64,000 nucleotides of DNA from SIRX01 sp965214475 (GCA_965214475.1 OZ243953.1:1116001-1180000); one strand, 5' to 3'. Counted from the first letter of the stretch, positions 34,239-42,853 are shown. Numbers and translations: made by a program. The notes: generated by a model not told the origin, from the letters alone.

Positions 34239-34519
34239 CAGTCTATCCTCGGCACGGAGAACAGGTCATCGGCTGGTTCAGGGGAGGGCGAGAGAGCTTC
34301 CTCTTGTGGCAACTCGCTGCGCGGCTCATCCGGTCGCAGGACGTTCGTAAGGTTCAGCGGGTTTGCCGTAGGCAACACGTCGGCGAGATCGAGCTCCCCG
34401 ATCTTATCTATGCTCGCAAGGATGGCACCGAGTTGGTCGCCCATCCTCTCGACTTCTTCATCCGTCAAACCCAACCTTGCCAGGTTCGCCACGTGTCGCA
34501 CCTGCTCTTCGGATATCAT
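34238..34519 (-). CDS. gatC: Asp/Glu-tRNA amidotransferase subunit C
   Basis: A 93-residue helical subunit that holds GatA and GatB together. The start MISEEQVRHVANLARLGLTDEE and the later DVLPTANPLNLTNVLRPDEP are typical. A TTG six bases upstream is in frame, but the ATG at 34519 has GGAGG 7 nt ahead and fits the family N-terminus. A TAATAT at 34557-34562 may be its -10 element, with a poor -35. Confidence 0.93.
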   Translation of the reverse strand: MISEEQVRHVANLARLGLTDEEVERMGDQLGAILASIDKIGELDLADVLPTANPLNLTNVLRPDEPRSELPQEEALSPSPEPADDLFSVPRID

Positions 34520-34607
34520 TTTCAAGCCTCCAGACTAATCGCGCTCAGACGCGTTCATATTAGCGCACAAGTAGCCTGGGGTTTCTGTTGCATTGGCTTG
34601 TTGGTCT

Positions 34608-35669
34608 CTAGTCCCAGACGAGGGAGCCTGCGCTCTGGTACTCCGTAACGCGGGTCTCGAAGAAGTTCTTTTCTTTGGCGAGGTCCATTGTCTCGCTCAT
34701 CCAGGGAAATGGGTTGCGCGAACCGTACTGGGCCGGCAAGCCAATGCGCTTTAGGCGACGGTCAGCGACGAACTGGACGTACTCTAGGAATAGACCAGCG
34801 TTGAGGCCGAGAACGCCATCGGGAAGGCATTCTTGGGCGTAGGCTATCTCGTACTCAACGGCGGACCGGATCATCTCGACGATCTCGTCCTTCAGGTCCG
34901 GCGTCCAGGCTTCACGGTTCTCTTCCTTTATGGTGTTGATAAGGTCGACTCCGAAGTTCAGGTGTACGGTCTCGTCGCGCAGGATGTACTGGAACTGCTC
35001 TCCGATGCCAGTCATCCGGTTCTGGCGATGAAAGGAGAGAATCATGACAAACCCGGAGTAGAAGAAGATCCCCTCCATGATGACGTAGAACCCGACCAAG
35101 TTCTTTATGAACTCCTGGATACCTTCGGTAGTCTTGGTCGAGAAGTCCGGCCGCATGACGGATTCGGTCAGCGACATGACGAACTCGTCTTTGCCCCGGA
35201 TGGAGTCCACTTCGTTGTACATGTTGAAGACCTCGCGTCCATCCAACCCGAGCGACTCCACGATGTAGTGGAAAGTGTGGGTATGGATGGCTTCTTCGAA
35301 AGCCTGACGCAGCAGGTACTGGCGCGCCTCGGGGTTGGTGATGTGCTCGAAGATGGAGAGCACGATGTTGTTGCTGACCAGACTCTCACCAGTCGAGAAG
35401 AAGCCCAGATTACGCATGATGACGAGGCGTTCACCCTCGGTTAGCCGATCAGAGTGCCACAGGGCTACATCCTTCTGCATAGGGACCTCGGTGGGCATCC
35501 AGTTGTTGGAGCAGCCGTTGAGGTAGTGCTCCCAGGCCCACTCGTACTTGAGCGGCCAGAGCTGGTTCACGTCCACGGCCCGGCAGTTGAGGAGCTGTTT
35601 GTCCTCGGCGTCTATCCGCTTGGTGAGGTCGTAGGGCTGTTCATTTCCATCGGTGCAGCATTGAGACAT
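34608..35669 (-). CDS. nrdB: Ribonucleotide reductase beta subunit, class Ic type
   Basis: The radical-generating subunit of class I ribonucleotide reductase, 353 residues. The ligand pattern is complete: Glu95 (GES), Glu126 and His129 in FEEAIHTHTF, and the later ESL Glu and RDETVH pair. Two substitutions mark class Ic. The position four residues after His129, the tyrosyl radical site of ordinary enzymes, is Phe133, and the first ligand is Glu95 where class Ia has Asp (the 34-residue spacing to His129 equals that between D84 and H118 in E. coli). The family precedent is the Chlamydia trachomatis Mn/Fe enzyme. The C-terminal tail ends in VWD after a Tyr. AAAGGAGAG precedes the ATG; nrdA is 24 bp upstream. 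Confidence 0.93.
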   Translation of the reverse strand: MSQCCTDGNEQPYDLTKRIDAEDKQLLNCRAVDVNQLWPLKYEWAWEHYLNGCSNNWMPTEVPMQKDVALWHSDRLTEGERLVIMRNLGFFSTGESLVSNNIVLSIFEHITNPEARQYLLRQAFEEAIHTHTFHYIVESLGLDGREVFNMYNEVDSIRGKDEFVMSLTESVMRPDFSTKTTEGIQEFIKNLVGFYVIMEGIFFYSGFVMILSFHRQNRMTGIGEQFQYILRDETVHLNFGVDLINTIKEENREAWTPDLKDEIVEMIRSAVEYEIAYAQECLPDGVLGLNAGLFLEYVQFVADRRLKRIGLPAQYGSRNPFPWMSETMDLAKEKNFFETRVTEYQSAGSLVWD

Positions 35670-35693
35670 AAACTCTCCTTTTCTGATCGGGAT

Positions 35694-38492
35694 TTACTGG
35701 CAGGCTTCGCACTCTGGGTCGTCCGGTGAACAAGTTTCGCCCTGCTGGGCAACCACCGGGATCGATGGCTCTTCCAGCCGACTGGATGCGGACTGGCTCT
35801 TCATCCAGCGCGGTTGGATGCCGCGCTTGTTCACATCCATACTCGATTTCTCGACGTTGGTGGCCCCACGGGAGCGGAGATAGTAGGTGGTCTTTAGGCC
35901 CTTGTTCCAGGCGTTCAAGTACATATCGGAGAGAAGCTTGCCGCTCGGCTGGGCGAGGTAGAGGTTCAGAGACTGGCCCATGTCGATCCACTTCTGCCGA
36001 CGGCTCGCGCAGTCGATGATCCAGCCGGAATCTATTTCGAAAGCCGTGAGATAGACTTGTTTGAGGTCTTCGGGAACCCGTTCGATGTCCTGCAAGGAGC
36101 CGTCGAAGTGCTTGAGGTCTTCGATCATCTCCTCGTCCCACAGCCCACGCTTCTTCAAATCCCGAACAAGATAAGGGTTGATAATCGTAAACTCGCCGGA
36201 GAGGTTGCTCTTGACGAACAGGTTGGAGTACGTCGGCTCGATGGACTGGTAGACACCGGAGATATTTGAGATGGTCGCCGTCGGAGCGATCGCCATGACG
36301 TTGCTGTTGCGCATACCGTTCTCCGCGACGGCATTCCGCACCGAGGGCCAATCGAGGGACGTGGAGCGGTCCATCGCTATCTCTACTCCACGTTCTTCTT
36401 CAAGCAGGTCTATAGTGTCTATCGGGAGAAGACCCCGGCTCCACTTTGAACCCTCGTAGCTCGCATAAGTTCCACGCTTAGCGGCGAGCTGCGAGGACGC
36501 GAGGGTGGCATGGTAGGAGATCAACTCCATCGAGTAGTCGGCAAAACGGACGGCCTCCTCACTGGCGTACCCCATCCGCTGCTCGAAAAGCGCATCCTGG
36601 AAGCCCATGAGACCCAGTCCGACGGGCCGGTGACGCAGGTTCGCGGTCTTTGCCTCCGGTGTCGGATAGAAATTGATGTCCACTACGTTGTCCAGCATCC
36701 GCACGGCGGTCTTTATGGTCTCGGCGAGTAATGCTTCGTCGAGGCCGTAGGCATCGGTGTGGGCGGCTAGATTTAGCGAACACAGGTTGCAGACAGCGGT
36801 CTCCTCGGCGCTCGTGTTCAGGAGGATTTCGGTGCAGAGGTTTGAGCTGTGAACGACGCCCGCGTGGTCTTGGGGCGAGCGGACGTTAGAGGGATCTTTG
36901 AAGGTGATCCAGGGGTGCCCCGTCTCGAAGATCATCGAAAGCATCTTCCGCCACAACACGTTCGCCTCGACCCTCTTGTACTGCTTCATCTCGCCTAAAT
37001 CTGCCAGCCGCTCGTACTCGACGTAGCGCTCTTCGAACTTTTTGCCGTAGAGGTCGTGCAGGTCGGTCACTTCGTTCGGAGAGAAGAGGGTCCATTCGCC
37101 GCCCTCCATCAAGCGCTTGACGAAGAGATCCGGCACCCAGTTGGCCGTGTTCATGTCGTGCGTCCGGCGACGCTCGTCACCGGTATTCTTCCTCAGCTCC
37201 AGAAAGTCCTCGACGTCCAGGTGCCAGGTCTCCATGTAGGAGCACGCGGCTCCCTTCCGCTTGCCGCCCTGATTTACTGCCACAGCGGTATCGCTGACAA
37301 TCTTGAGGAACGGTATGACGCCCTGGCTCTCGCCACCGGTGCCGTTGATGACGGAGCCGGTGGCCCGGATGTTGGTCCAGTCGTTGCCCAGGCCGCCGGC
37401 CCACTTGGAGAGCATAGCGTTGTCCGAAACGGCCTTGAAGATGCTTTCGAGGTCGTCGCCTACGGTGGTCAGGTAGCAGGAGGAGAGTTGTGGGTGCTGG
37501 GTGCCACTGTTGAAGAGGGTTGGGGTGGCGGAAACTACCCGAAAGGTCGAGAGCATCTCATAGAACTCTATCGCCCGGCCTTCGCGGTCGTCTTCATTCA
37601 GTGAAAGGCCCATCGCTACCCGCATCCAGAAGTATTGTGGGCACTCGATACGGCGGCTTCCGGCTTCGATCAGGTACCGATCGTAGATCGTTTGGAGGCC
37701 GAGGTAGGTAAAGTCATTGTCCCGCTCGGGGCTCAGGGTGGCGGAAAGTTTGCCGAGGTCGAACTCTAGAAGCTCGAAGGACAATCGTCCAGCCTCGATT
37801 CCGGCCTGCAGATAGTCGGCAAAGTTTTGCCGGTAGGTGGTCTCGAAGTCTTCTTCGGCAGGCATGTTGCCCCAAGCTTCGCGATAGATCACACCGAGTA
37901 GCAACCGGGCGGCTGCGGTGCCATAAGCGGGATCTACCTCGATATGAGACCGGGCAGCCAGGATGGTCGCGCGCTGTATCTGTTGGGATGTGATGCCGTC
38001 GTAGAGTGAACCCAATACCTCGTCCAGAATACGACCGGGGTCCACGCTCTCCAGATCCCGGCAAGCAGCCTCGATCCTGCGCCGAATTCGCCAAGCTTCG
38101 AACGAGCTCTCACTACCGTCGTCGTGTCGCACCTTTATGGCCGGACGGTCGCCATCGGCCGGTTCGCCCCGGAACATGCGGGCTTTTTTGTGCTCCTCGC
38201 GGTAGACGATGTAGCGACGGGCGACCCGGTAGTTGCCATCCCGCATCAACTGCTCTTCGACGAGGTCCTGTATCTGCTCTACGTCCACCGACTCGTCGGC
38301 CTCGATAATACGAGCCATTACAGCAGCCGTGGTTCGCTCGATTTCTTCCCGGAGCTCCGGGTGCAACTCTGCGCCTTTGGAGAGACCTTGCTCCGCCCGG
38401 AAAGCGTTGGCAATAGCCCGGTAAATTCTGGCCGCATCGAAGGCCACAACCCGCCCGTCCCGCTTTCTTACCGATGTTTCCTGTGTGATCAT
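35694..38492 (-). CDS. nrdA: Ribonucleotide reductase alpha subunit with two ATP-cones
   Basis: The catalytic subunit, 932 residues, reducing ribonucleoside diphosphates. Two ATP-cone domains precede the barrel: about 1-110 (VRKRDGRVVAFDAARIYRAI) and about 130-220 (IKVRHDDGSESSFEAWRIRRRIE). In the barrel, SSCYL supplies one redox cysteine, SSNLCTEI the thiyl-radical cysteine and its Glu, and VCNLCSLNL the partner cysteine. The radical-transfer tyrosines lie near TYYLRSRG. The tail ends in CSPDDPECEACQ, with cysteines for re-reduction. The extra length over E. coli NrdA is due to the second cone. It lies behind a cobalamin riboswitch. Confidence 0.95.
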   Translation of the reverse strand: MITQETSVRKRDGRVVAFDAARIYRAIANAFRAEQGLSKGAELHPELREEIERTTAAVMARIIEADESVDVEQIQDLVEEQLMRDGNYRVARRYIVYREEHKKARMFRGEPADGDRPAIKVRHDDGSESSFEAWRIRRRIEAACRDLESVDPGRILDEVLGSLYDGITSQQIQRATILAARSHIEVDPAYGTAAARLLLGVIYREAWGNMPAEEDFETTYRQNFADYLQAGIEAGRLSFELLEFDLGKLSATLSPERDNDFTYLGLQTIYDRYLIEAGSRRIECPQYFWMRVAMGLSLNEDDREGRAIEFYEMLSTFRVVSATPTLFNSGTQHPQLSSCYLTTVGDDLESIFKAVSDNAMLSKWAGGLGNDWTNIRATGSVINGTGGESQGVIPFLKIVSDTAVAVNQGGKRKGAACSYMETWHLDVEDFLELRKNTGDERRRTHDMNTANWVPDLFVKRLMEGGEWTLFSPNEVTDLHDLYGKKFEERYVEYERLADLGEMKQYKRVEANVLWRKMLSMIFETGHPWITFKDPSNVRSPQDHAGVVHSSNLCTEILLNTSAEETAVCNLCSLNLAAHTDAYGLDEALLAETIKTAVRMLDNVVDINFYPTPEAKTANLRHRPVGLGLMGFQDALFEQRMGYASEEAVRFADYSMELISYHATLASSQLAAKRGTYASYEGSKWSRGLLPIDTIDLLEEERGVEIAMDRSTSLDWPSVRNAVAENGMRNSNVMAIAPTATISNISGVYQSIEPTYSNLFVKSNLSGEFTIINPYLVRDLKKRGLWDEEMIEDLKHFDGSLQDIERVPEDLKQVYLTAFEIDSGWIIDCASRRQKWIDMGQSLNLYLAQPSGKLLSDMYLNAWNKGLKTTYYLRSRGATNVEKSSMDVNKRGIQPRWMKSQSASSRLEEPSIPVVAQQGETCSPDDPECEACQ

Positions 38493-38560
38493 CGCTCTAC
38501 CCCTTTTGCGCCGCTTTTCTACTGCAGACAGCCACGATGACCAGCAGGAAGATAGGTAGC

Positions 38561-38580
38561 GAAAAAGAGGCTACTTAGCC
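38561..38580 (-). terminator. Weak intrinsic terminator between riboswitch and nrdA
   Basis: Minus strand: a small stem GGCT/AGCC with a four-base loop, followed by TCTTTTTC. It lies between the aptamer and the nrdA start, where a cobalamin-dependent expression platform is expected. The stem is short, so the call is tentative. Confidence 0.4.
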
Positions 38581-38684
38581 ATAGGGTGTGCAAATAATAG
38601 TTTGCGCCAACCGCCGACGATGCTCTCTTACCGCGACCAGCCTCTCCCTCGAAGGCACGAGCCACCCTCCCGCACACTCGTGCG

Positions 38685-38862
38685 GGTCACCGGCAGGTCT
38701 TCGGACTCGCAGGCTCTTGGATCCCTGATCCAACCCTACTCACCGCCGCTTCCCAACCCCAAAAGGTCAGTGCTCTATGACGGTTTTCGTTCCTGCTCAC
38801 CGCTGCGGGGCAGTTCCGGATTTACACCGGATTCCCTCTTACGACGCCGAAACCCGAGAAAC
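38685..38862 (-). promoter_or_regulatory. Cobalamin riboswitch
   Basis: On the minus strand the region reads with the conserved cobalamin-aptamer blocks: AGGGAATCCGGTG, AAATCCGG, ACTGCCCCGCAGCGGTGAG, then, after a variable arm, GAGTCCGAAGACCTGCCGG at the 3' end. The order and spacing match the family. Downstream, arm 38677-38683 can pair either within the hairpin 38669-38686 or with 38655-38661, a possible switch. It should lower expression of the B12-independent reductase nrdAB when B12 is present, as known for Streptomyces, where a B12-dependent class II enzyme takes over. A class II enzyme elsewhere in this genome is implied. Confidence 0.9.
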
Positions 38863-38896
38863 TAAATAGGCTTCGACGAACCGGTTGATGCAAGGG

Positions 38897-38925
38897 ATTA
38901 TGTTCTCCTGCCGTGGCGCTGTCAA
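38897..38925 (-). promoter_or_regulatory. Promoter of the riboswitch-nrdAB transcript
   Basis: TTGACA (38920-38925), 17-nt spacer, CATAAT (38897-38902): a nearly perfect primary-sigma promoter. The expected start near 38890 lies about 30 nt ahead of the first aptamer helix. Confidence 0.8.
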
Positions 38926-38952
38926 CACCGAGGTGGAGAAAAACCCTGCTAA

Positions 38953-38974
38953 ACGGCTATCTTTTTTCAGCCGT
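38953..38974 (-). terminator. Possible terminator at the end of the O-methyltransferase gene
   Basis: ACGGCT and AGCCGT form a 6-bp stem overlapping the stop codon; TTT and, seven bases later, TTTTT follow on the minus strand. The gap before the main T-run weakens the case. Confidence 0.4.
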
Positions 38975-39635
38975 CCCGTACGCGGGCGATAGCAAGGCCG
39001 TCTACGCGCTCTCGGATGAGAGGCAGCACGATTGCAGAGAGTCGAGGATTTTGGGCGATACGCTCATTGAACTCGCGGGTGGCGCGGACGGATTTGTTTT
39101 CCGGTTCCAAGACGCTTCCGCCCCGGATAGCGTTGTCCGCCAGGATCAGGGATCCGGGTCGCGAAAGTTCTAGCGCCCGCTCCAAATATGCTGGGTAGCC
39201 TTCTTTCTCCGCGTCTATGAAGATAAGGTCAAATGGTTCGGTGCGGCTCTCGACCATCCCAGCGAGTTGGTCGTGGGCGTCGCCTACGAGCACCTCCACC
39301 CGGTTGTCCAATCCGGCGCGTTCGATGTTTTTGCGGGCGACTTCGGCGTGATGCTCGTCTACTTCAAGGGAGATCAGGGTGCCGTTTTCAGGCAGTGCGC
39401 GGGCGAAGTGTATGGCACTGTAGCCGCCGAGCGTTCCGATCTCCAGGATACGCCGGGCTCCGCTTATTTCAGTCAGCATCCGCAGCAGCTTTCCCTGGTT
39501 GGGAGAGACCTGTATCTCCGGCAGACCGGCCTGCTTTGATTCACGCAGGGTTTCTTCGAGTACCTCGTCGTTCGTCGCGAACAACTCTTCGACGTAAAGA
39601 TCTATCTCTCCAAGAAACTCTTTAAAATCATCCAC
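38967..39635 (-). CDS. SAM-dependent O-methyltransferase (COMT-like family)
   Basis: A 222-residue class I methyltransferase. The SAM-binding motif is ILEIGTLGGYSAIHFA, followed by the acidic LEVDEHH, VGDAHD, and the metal-binding segment FIDAEKEGYPAYLE and LADNA typical of Mg-dependent catechol/caffeoyl-CoA-type O-methyltransferases (family 3). The substrate is unknown. The GTG start overlaps the truA stop by 8 nt, so it is the last gene of the ECF-truA transcript. Confidence 0.88.
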   Translation of the reverse strand: MDDFKEFLGEIDLYVEELFATNDEVLEETLRESKQAGLPEIQVSPNQGKLLRMLTEISGARRILEIGTLGGYSAIHFARALPENGTLISLEVDEHHAEVARKNIERAGLDNRVEVLVGDAHDQLAGMVESRTEPFDLIFIDAEKEGYPAYLERALELSRPGSLILADNAIRGGSVLEPENKSVRATREFNERIAQNPRLSAIVLPLIRERVDGLAIARVRDG

Positions 39636-40392
39636 TTTCGTGATCCCCCCACAGGTCGAGTTCGTATTCTACGTTCGTTAAAGTAAGTCCCCTCGCCAGC
39701 ACCGTGGGGCCGGCCTCGGTTCTATCGCCGTTGAAGAGCAACCTCTCGAAGTCCACGAGTTCTCTTTTACCTTCCGCTACTTCCAGCATGGTACCGACCA
39801 ATGAACGAACCATACCGTAGAGAAATGAGTTCGCGGTAATGTTGTAAATAAGCAGGTCGCCGTGCTTTCGCCAGGAGGACTCTTTTACCGTGCGCCCGAA
39901 GCGCGCGTGGTAAGTTCGGTTCGGGGTGAAAGCCTTAAATTCGTGGGTGCCCAAGATGAGCTCACCCGCCTCTCTCAGTAGGTCGAAATCCAGCTCTCTC
40001 GCGAAATACAGGCTCCGCCACCAGAGCAGCGGGGACCGAACGTGCGCATTCACGATTCGGTATTCGTAGCTCCGGTTCCGGGCGTCTCTGCGGGCGTCGA
40101 AGTCTTCAGAGACCTCCACGCAACAACGGATCGCGAGGTCTTTCGGGAGAACGGCGGACATTTTATAGGCGACGAGGTGTGGTGTCAGGTCCGTATCCGC
40201 GTCGAAGGAGATCACCTGCCCGGCCGCGTGGACCCCGGCGTCCGTGCGCCCGGCGACGCTCATCTTTACCGGAACCTGCAATATAGTTTCGAAAGCTTCT
40301 GTGAGTGTGCCCTCTACCGTTCGACGACCGGGTTGCGCAGCCCACCCGGCGAACTCCGCTCCATCGTATTCGACCAGACCGGCAAACCTCAC
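39628..40392 (-). CDS. truA: tRNA pseudouridine synthase A
   Basis: Makes pseudouridine at tRNA positions 38-40. The 254-residue protein carries the catalytic Asp in AGRTDAGVHAAGQ and the other TruA blocks RSYEYRI and NSFLYGMVRSLVGTML. The GTG start overlaps the ecfT stop (GTGA). In many Gram-positive genomes truA follows ecfA-ecfA-ecfT after the ribosomal cluster, as here. Confidence 0.95.
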   Translation of the reverse strand: MRFAGLVEYDGAEFAGWAAQPGRRTVEGTLTEAFETILQVPVKMSVAGRTDAGVHAAGQVISFDADTDLTPHLVAYKMSAVLPKDLAIRCCVEVSEDFDARRDARNRSYEYRIVNAHVRSPLLWWRSLYFARELDFDLLREAGELILGTHEFKAFTPNRTYHARFGRTVKESSWRKHGDLLIYNITANSFLYGMVRSLVGTMLEVAEGKRELVDFERLLFNGDRTEAGPTVLARGLTLTNVEYELDLWGDHESG

Positions 40393-41174
40393 AACAGTAC
40401 ACCCGCCGCGAGGATAACAAGTGTTAGGAGTATCGCCAACGCGTCTCGGCCCCGGAAGCGGAGCTCACGATAGCGAGTTCGGCCTTCTCCCCCACGGTAT
40501 CCCCGGCTCTCCATCGCCTCGGCCAACTCGTCGGCCCGGCGAAAGGCCCCGATGGTCAGCGGCACCAGGACCGGCACCATCGCCCGGACGCGCCGGATGA
40601 GGCCGCCGTCGGAGGCATCCGAACCACGGGCGGCCTGGGCTTTCATGATCTTCTGCGCCTCCTCGTGCAGCGTGGGGATAAAACGCAGGGCTATGGTCAT
40701 CATCATCGCTACCTCGTGAGCCGGGAAACGCACCTTCTTCAGCGGCGATAGCAAATCCTCGATACCGTCGGCCAGCGCAACCGGGGCGGTAGTCGCCGTT
40801 AGAAGACCCGCCGCCGAGACCAGCAACAATATCCTGAGGGCCAGCAGAAAGCCCATCTGCAATCCACCTTCATGGATCTTCAATATTCCCCACTGGAACA
40901 GAGTTTCGCCTTCTCTAGAAAAGAATACTTGGAAGAACGCCGTAAGAGCCGCGATGAACAGCACCGGGCGCAGCACCCGTAAGAACGTACCCGGCGGGAT
41001 GCGGGCGACGAGGACGAGCGCCGCCAGCACCAGCGTCACTAGCAAGAAACCCATTACGGAGCGGACCAGGAACATGCCCAGAACCAACAGGGCGGTAGCC
41101 AGGATCTTGGCCCGGGGATCCAGCGCGTGAAGGGGAGACTCTACTGGATAGAACTGCCCCAGGCTCCGGTTCAC
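40389..41174 (-). CDS. ecfT: Energy-coupling factor transporter transmembrane protein
   Basis: The membrane scaffold of the ECF vitamin transporter, 261 residues. Several hydrophobic helices lie between 25 and 130, then the coupling helices containing AARGSDASDG and AMESRGYRGG, the Ala-Arg-Gly motifs that bind the ATPases. It is coupled on both sides (GTGA overlaps with ecfA2 and truA). No substrate-binding S component is nearby, as expected for a shared (group II) module. Confidence 0.93.
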   Translation of the reverse strand: MNRSLGQFYPVESPLHALDPRAKILATALLVLGMFLVRSVMGFLLVTLVLAALVLVARIPPGTFLRVLRPVLFIAALTAFFQVFFSREGETLFQWGILKIHEGGLQMGFLLALRILLLVSAAGLLTATTAPVALADGIEDLLSPLKKVRFPAHEVAMMMTIALRFIPTLHEEAQKIMKAQAARGSDASDGGLIRRVRAMVPVLVPLTIGAFRRADELAEAMESRGYRGGEGRTRYRELRFRGRDALAILLTLVILAAGVLL

Positions 41175-41992
41175 CGTTGCGCCTCCAACAGACTCTTAGA
41201 GGCGTCGAGCGTGTCTTTGTAGCGTACCGGCGTGCCGAACTCCGACCGAACACTTCTCAGGATGTCTCCCACCCGGACAGTCACCGGGGCGACCTCGGGG
41301 TTGGAGTAGAATACTTCCTCCGGTGTTCCAAGCGCCCTTATTTCGCCCTTTTCCATGAGGCATACATGGTCGGAGATCTCCGCTACTTCGTCCAAATCAT
41401 GCGAGACGAAAACGATCGAGACGCCTTCCGAGAGCAGGTTCCGTACCACCCCCAGCAGATCCTGCCTAGTAGCCGGGTCGAGCCCGGCCGTAGGTTCATC
41501 CATGACGAGCACTTCCGGTCGCATCGCCAACACGCCCGCTATGGCGACCCGCCGTTTCTCACCCCCGGAGAGCGTATGCGGTGAACGGTCCGCCAGGTGC
41601 TCGACGCCAAGTAGTTCCAGAGTCTCGCGAACGCGCCGCTGCACTTCATCATCCTCCAGACCAGCTTGGCGAGGCGCGAAGGCCACGTCTTCTTCTACCG
41701 TCGGGGCAAACAGGCCCTGCTCCGGAAATTGGAACACCAGCCCTACCCTGCGGCGCAACCTACTTTTTTTCATGGCGGCAGCGTCCGCTCCGTCTACGAA
41801 CACCTCGCCGTGGGTGGGGGCGAGCAGAAGGTTCATGTGTTGCACCAGCGTGCTCTTGCCGGAGCCAGTACCGCCCACGATGCCGAGCACTTCACCCTCT
41901 TCGACGTCCAGCGAGGCGCCGCGGAGCGCAGTGAACTCGAACTCCGTACCCAGCGAATAGGTGTGCCACACGTCTTTCAACTCCAGCCTCAT
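41171..41992 (-). CDS. ecfA2: Energy-coupling factor transporter ATPase EcfA2
   Basis: A 273-residue ABC ATPase. Walker A GGTGSGKST, Q-loop in LVFQFPEQGLF, ABC signature TLSGGEKRRVAIAG, Walker B VLVMDEPTAGLD and the H-loop SHDLDEV are intact. The start YSLGTEFEFTALRGASLDV fits the EcfA2 (CbiO2) type. ATG overlaps the ecfA1 stop. Confidence 0.93.
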   Translation of the reverse strand: MRLELKDVWHTYSLGTEFEFTALRGASLDVEEGEVLGIVGGTGSGKSTLVQHMNLLLAPTHGEVFVDGADAAAMKKSRLRRRVGLVFQFPEQGLFAPTVEEDVAFAPRQAGLEDDEVQRRVRETLELLGVEHLADRSPHTLSGGEKRRVAIAGVLAMRPEVLVMDEPTAGLDPATRQDLLGVVRNLLSEGVSIVFVSHDLDEVAEISDHVCLMEKGEIRALGTPEEVFYSNPEVAPVTVRVGDILRSVRSEFGTPVRYKDTLDASKSLLEAQR

Positions 41993-42783
41993 TTTGTGTG
42001 CGCACCCTCGCCGAGCCTTTGCAAAACGTCCTGGGCCAACTCTTCCGGGGTCCGGCGCGGTGGTAGCCCCAAGTCTGCCGCGAGCCGCAGTACCGGCGGC
42101 AGGGAGAGCCGATTCTCTTTAAGAAGCTCCGCGTCCGAAACCAGGTTTCCCGGTGACACGTCAGCGACGAGGCTGCCACCGTTTATGACCAACACCCGGT
42201 CGGCGTCGAGTAGCTCCTCCAGGTGATGGGTTACGTGCAACACGGTCTTTGAGCCGCGCAGGCCCTTTACCCGATCCAAAACCTCCCTCCGTCCCGTAGC
42301 GTCGAGCATGGAAGTCGGCTCATCGAGGACAAGTATCTCCGGCTCGACCGCCAGAAGTCCTGCGAGGGCAACCCGCTGTTTCTCACCGCCGGAGAGTGTG
42401 TGAGGCTCGCGCCTTTCGTAGCCCTCCAGGCCGACGGCCCGGATCGCTTCCGCTACCCGCCCGTACATCTCTTTCTGCGATACGCCCAGGTTCTCCAGGC
42501 CGAAGGCCACGTCATCTTCCACGAACGGCGCAACGAGACCGTTGTCCGGGCTCTGAAAGAGCATACCCACGCTCTTGCGAACCTCGAAGGGCTCGGCAAC
42601 GGGGTCCCGGCCCGCCACCCATATCTCGCCGGAATCCGGCCTGAGCAAGCCATTCAGCAGACGAACTAACGTAGATTTGCCACCGCCATTCGGCCCGACG
42701 ACACCGACGTACTCCCCGGCCCGGACCTCGAAGCTCACGGCCTCGATAACTTGCTGCTCGCTTCCGGGGTAGGAGAAGCTCAG
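41989..42783 (-). CDS. ecfA1: Energy-coupling factor transporter ATPase EcfA1, start uncertain
   Basis: Walker A GPNGGGKST, ABC signature TLSGGEKQRVALAG, Walker B ILVLDEPTSMLD and H-loop THHLEE are all present. The first standard start (GTG at 42738) would remove the first strand and the A-loop tyrosine. Those residues (LSFSYPGSEQQ) are encoded in frame just upstream, where only a CTG at 42783 could start. No ATG, GTG or TTG occurs in frame back to the terminator hairpin. I give the CTG as best guess, for 264 residues. Confidence 0.85.
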   Translation of the reverse strand: MSFSYPGSEQQVIEAVSFEVRAGEYVGVVGPNGGGKSTLVRLLNGLLRPDSGEIWVAGRDPVAEPFEVRKSVGMLFQSPDNGLVAPFVEDDVAFGLENLGVSQKEMYGRVAEAIRAVGLEGYERREPHTLSGGEKQRVALAGLLAVEPEILVLDEPTSMLDATGRREVLDRVKGLRGSKTVLHVTHHLEELLDADRVLVINGGSLVADVSPGNLVSDAELLKENRLSLPPVLRLAADLGLPPRRTPEELAQDVLQRLGEGAHTK

Positions 42784-42800
42784 GTCTTTGCAAGAGACAA

Positions 42801-42828
42801 GAGGGGGCCCGCCGTAGCGGGCCCCCTC
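42801..42828 (-). terminator. Terminator of the alpha operon after rplQ
   Basis: A perfect 12-bp GC-rich stem (GAGGGGGCCCGC with its complement), four-base loop, followed on the minus strand by TTGTCTCTT. It lies 25 nt beyond the rplQ stop and just ahead of ecfA1, so ecf expression would need read-through or an internal promoter. Confidence 0.75.
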
Positions 42829-42853
42829 GTTGGAGTCTCGTGTGTGTCCGGCG

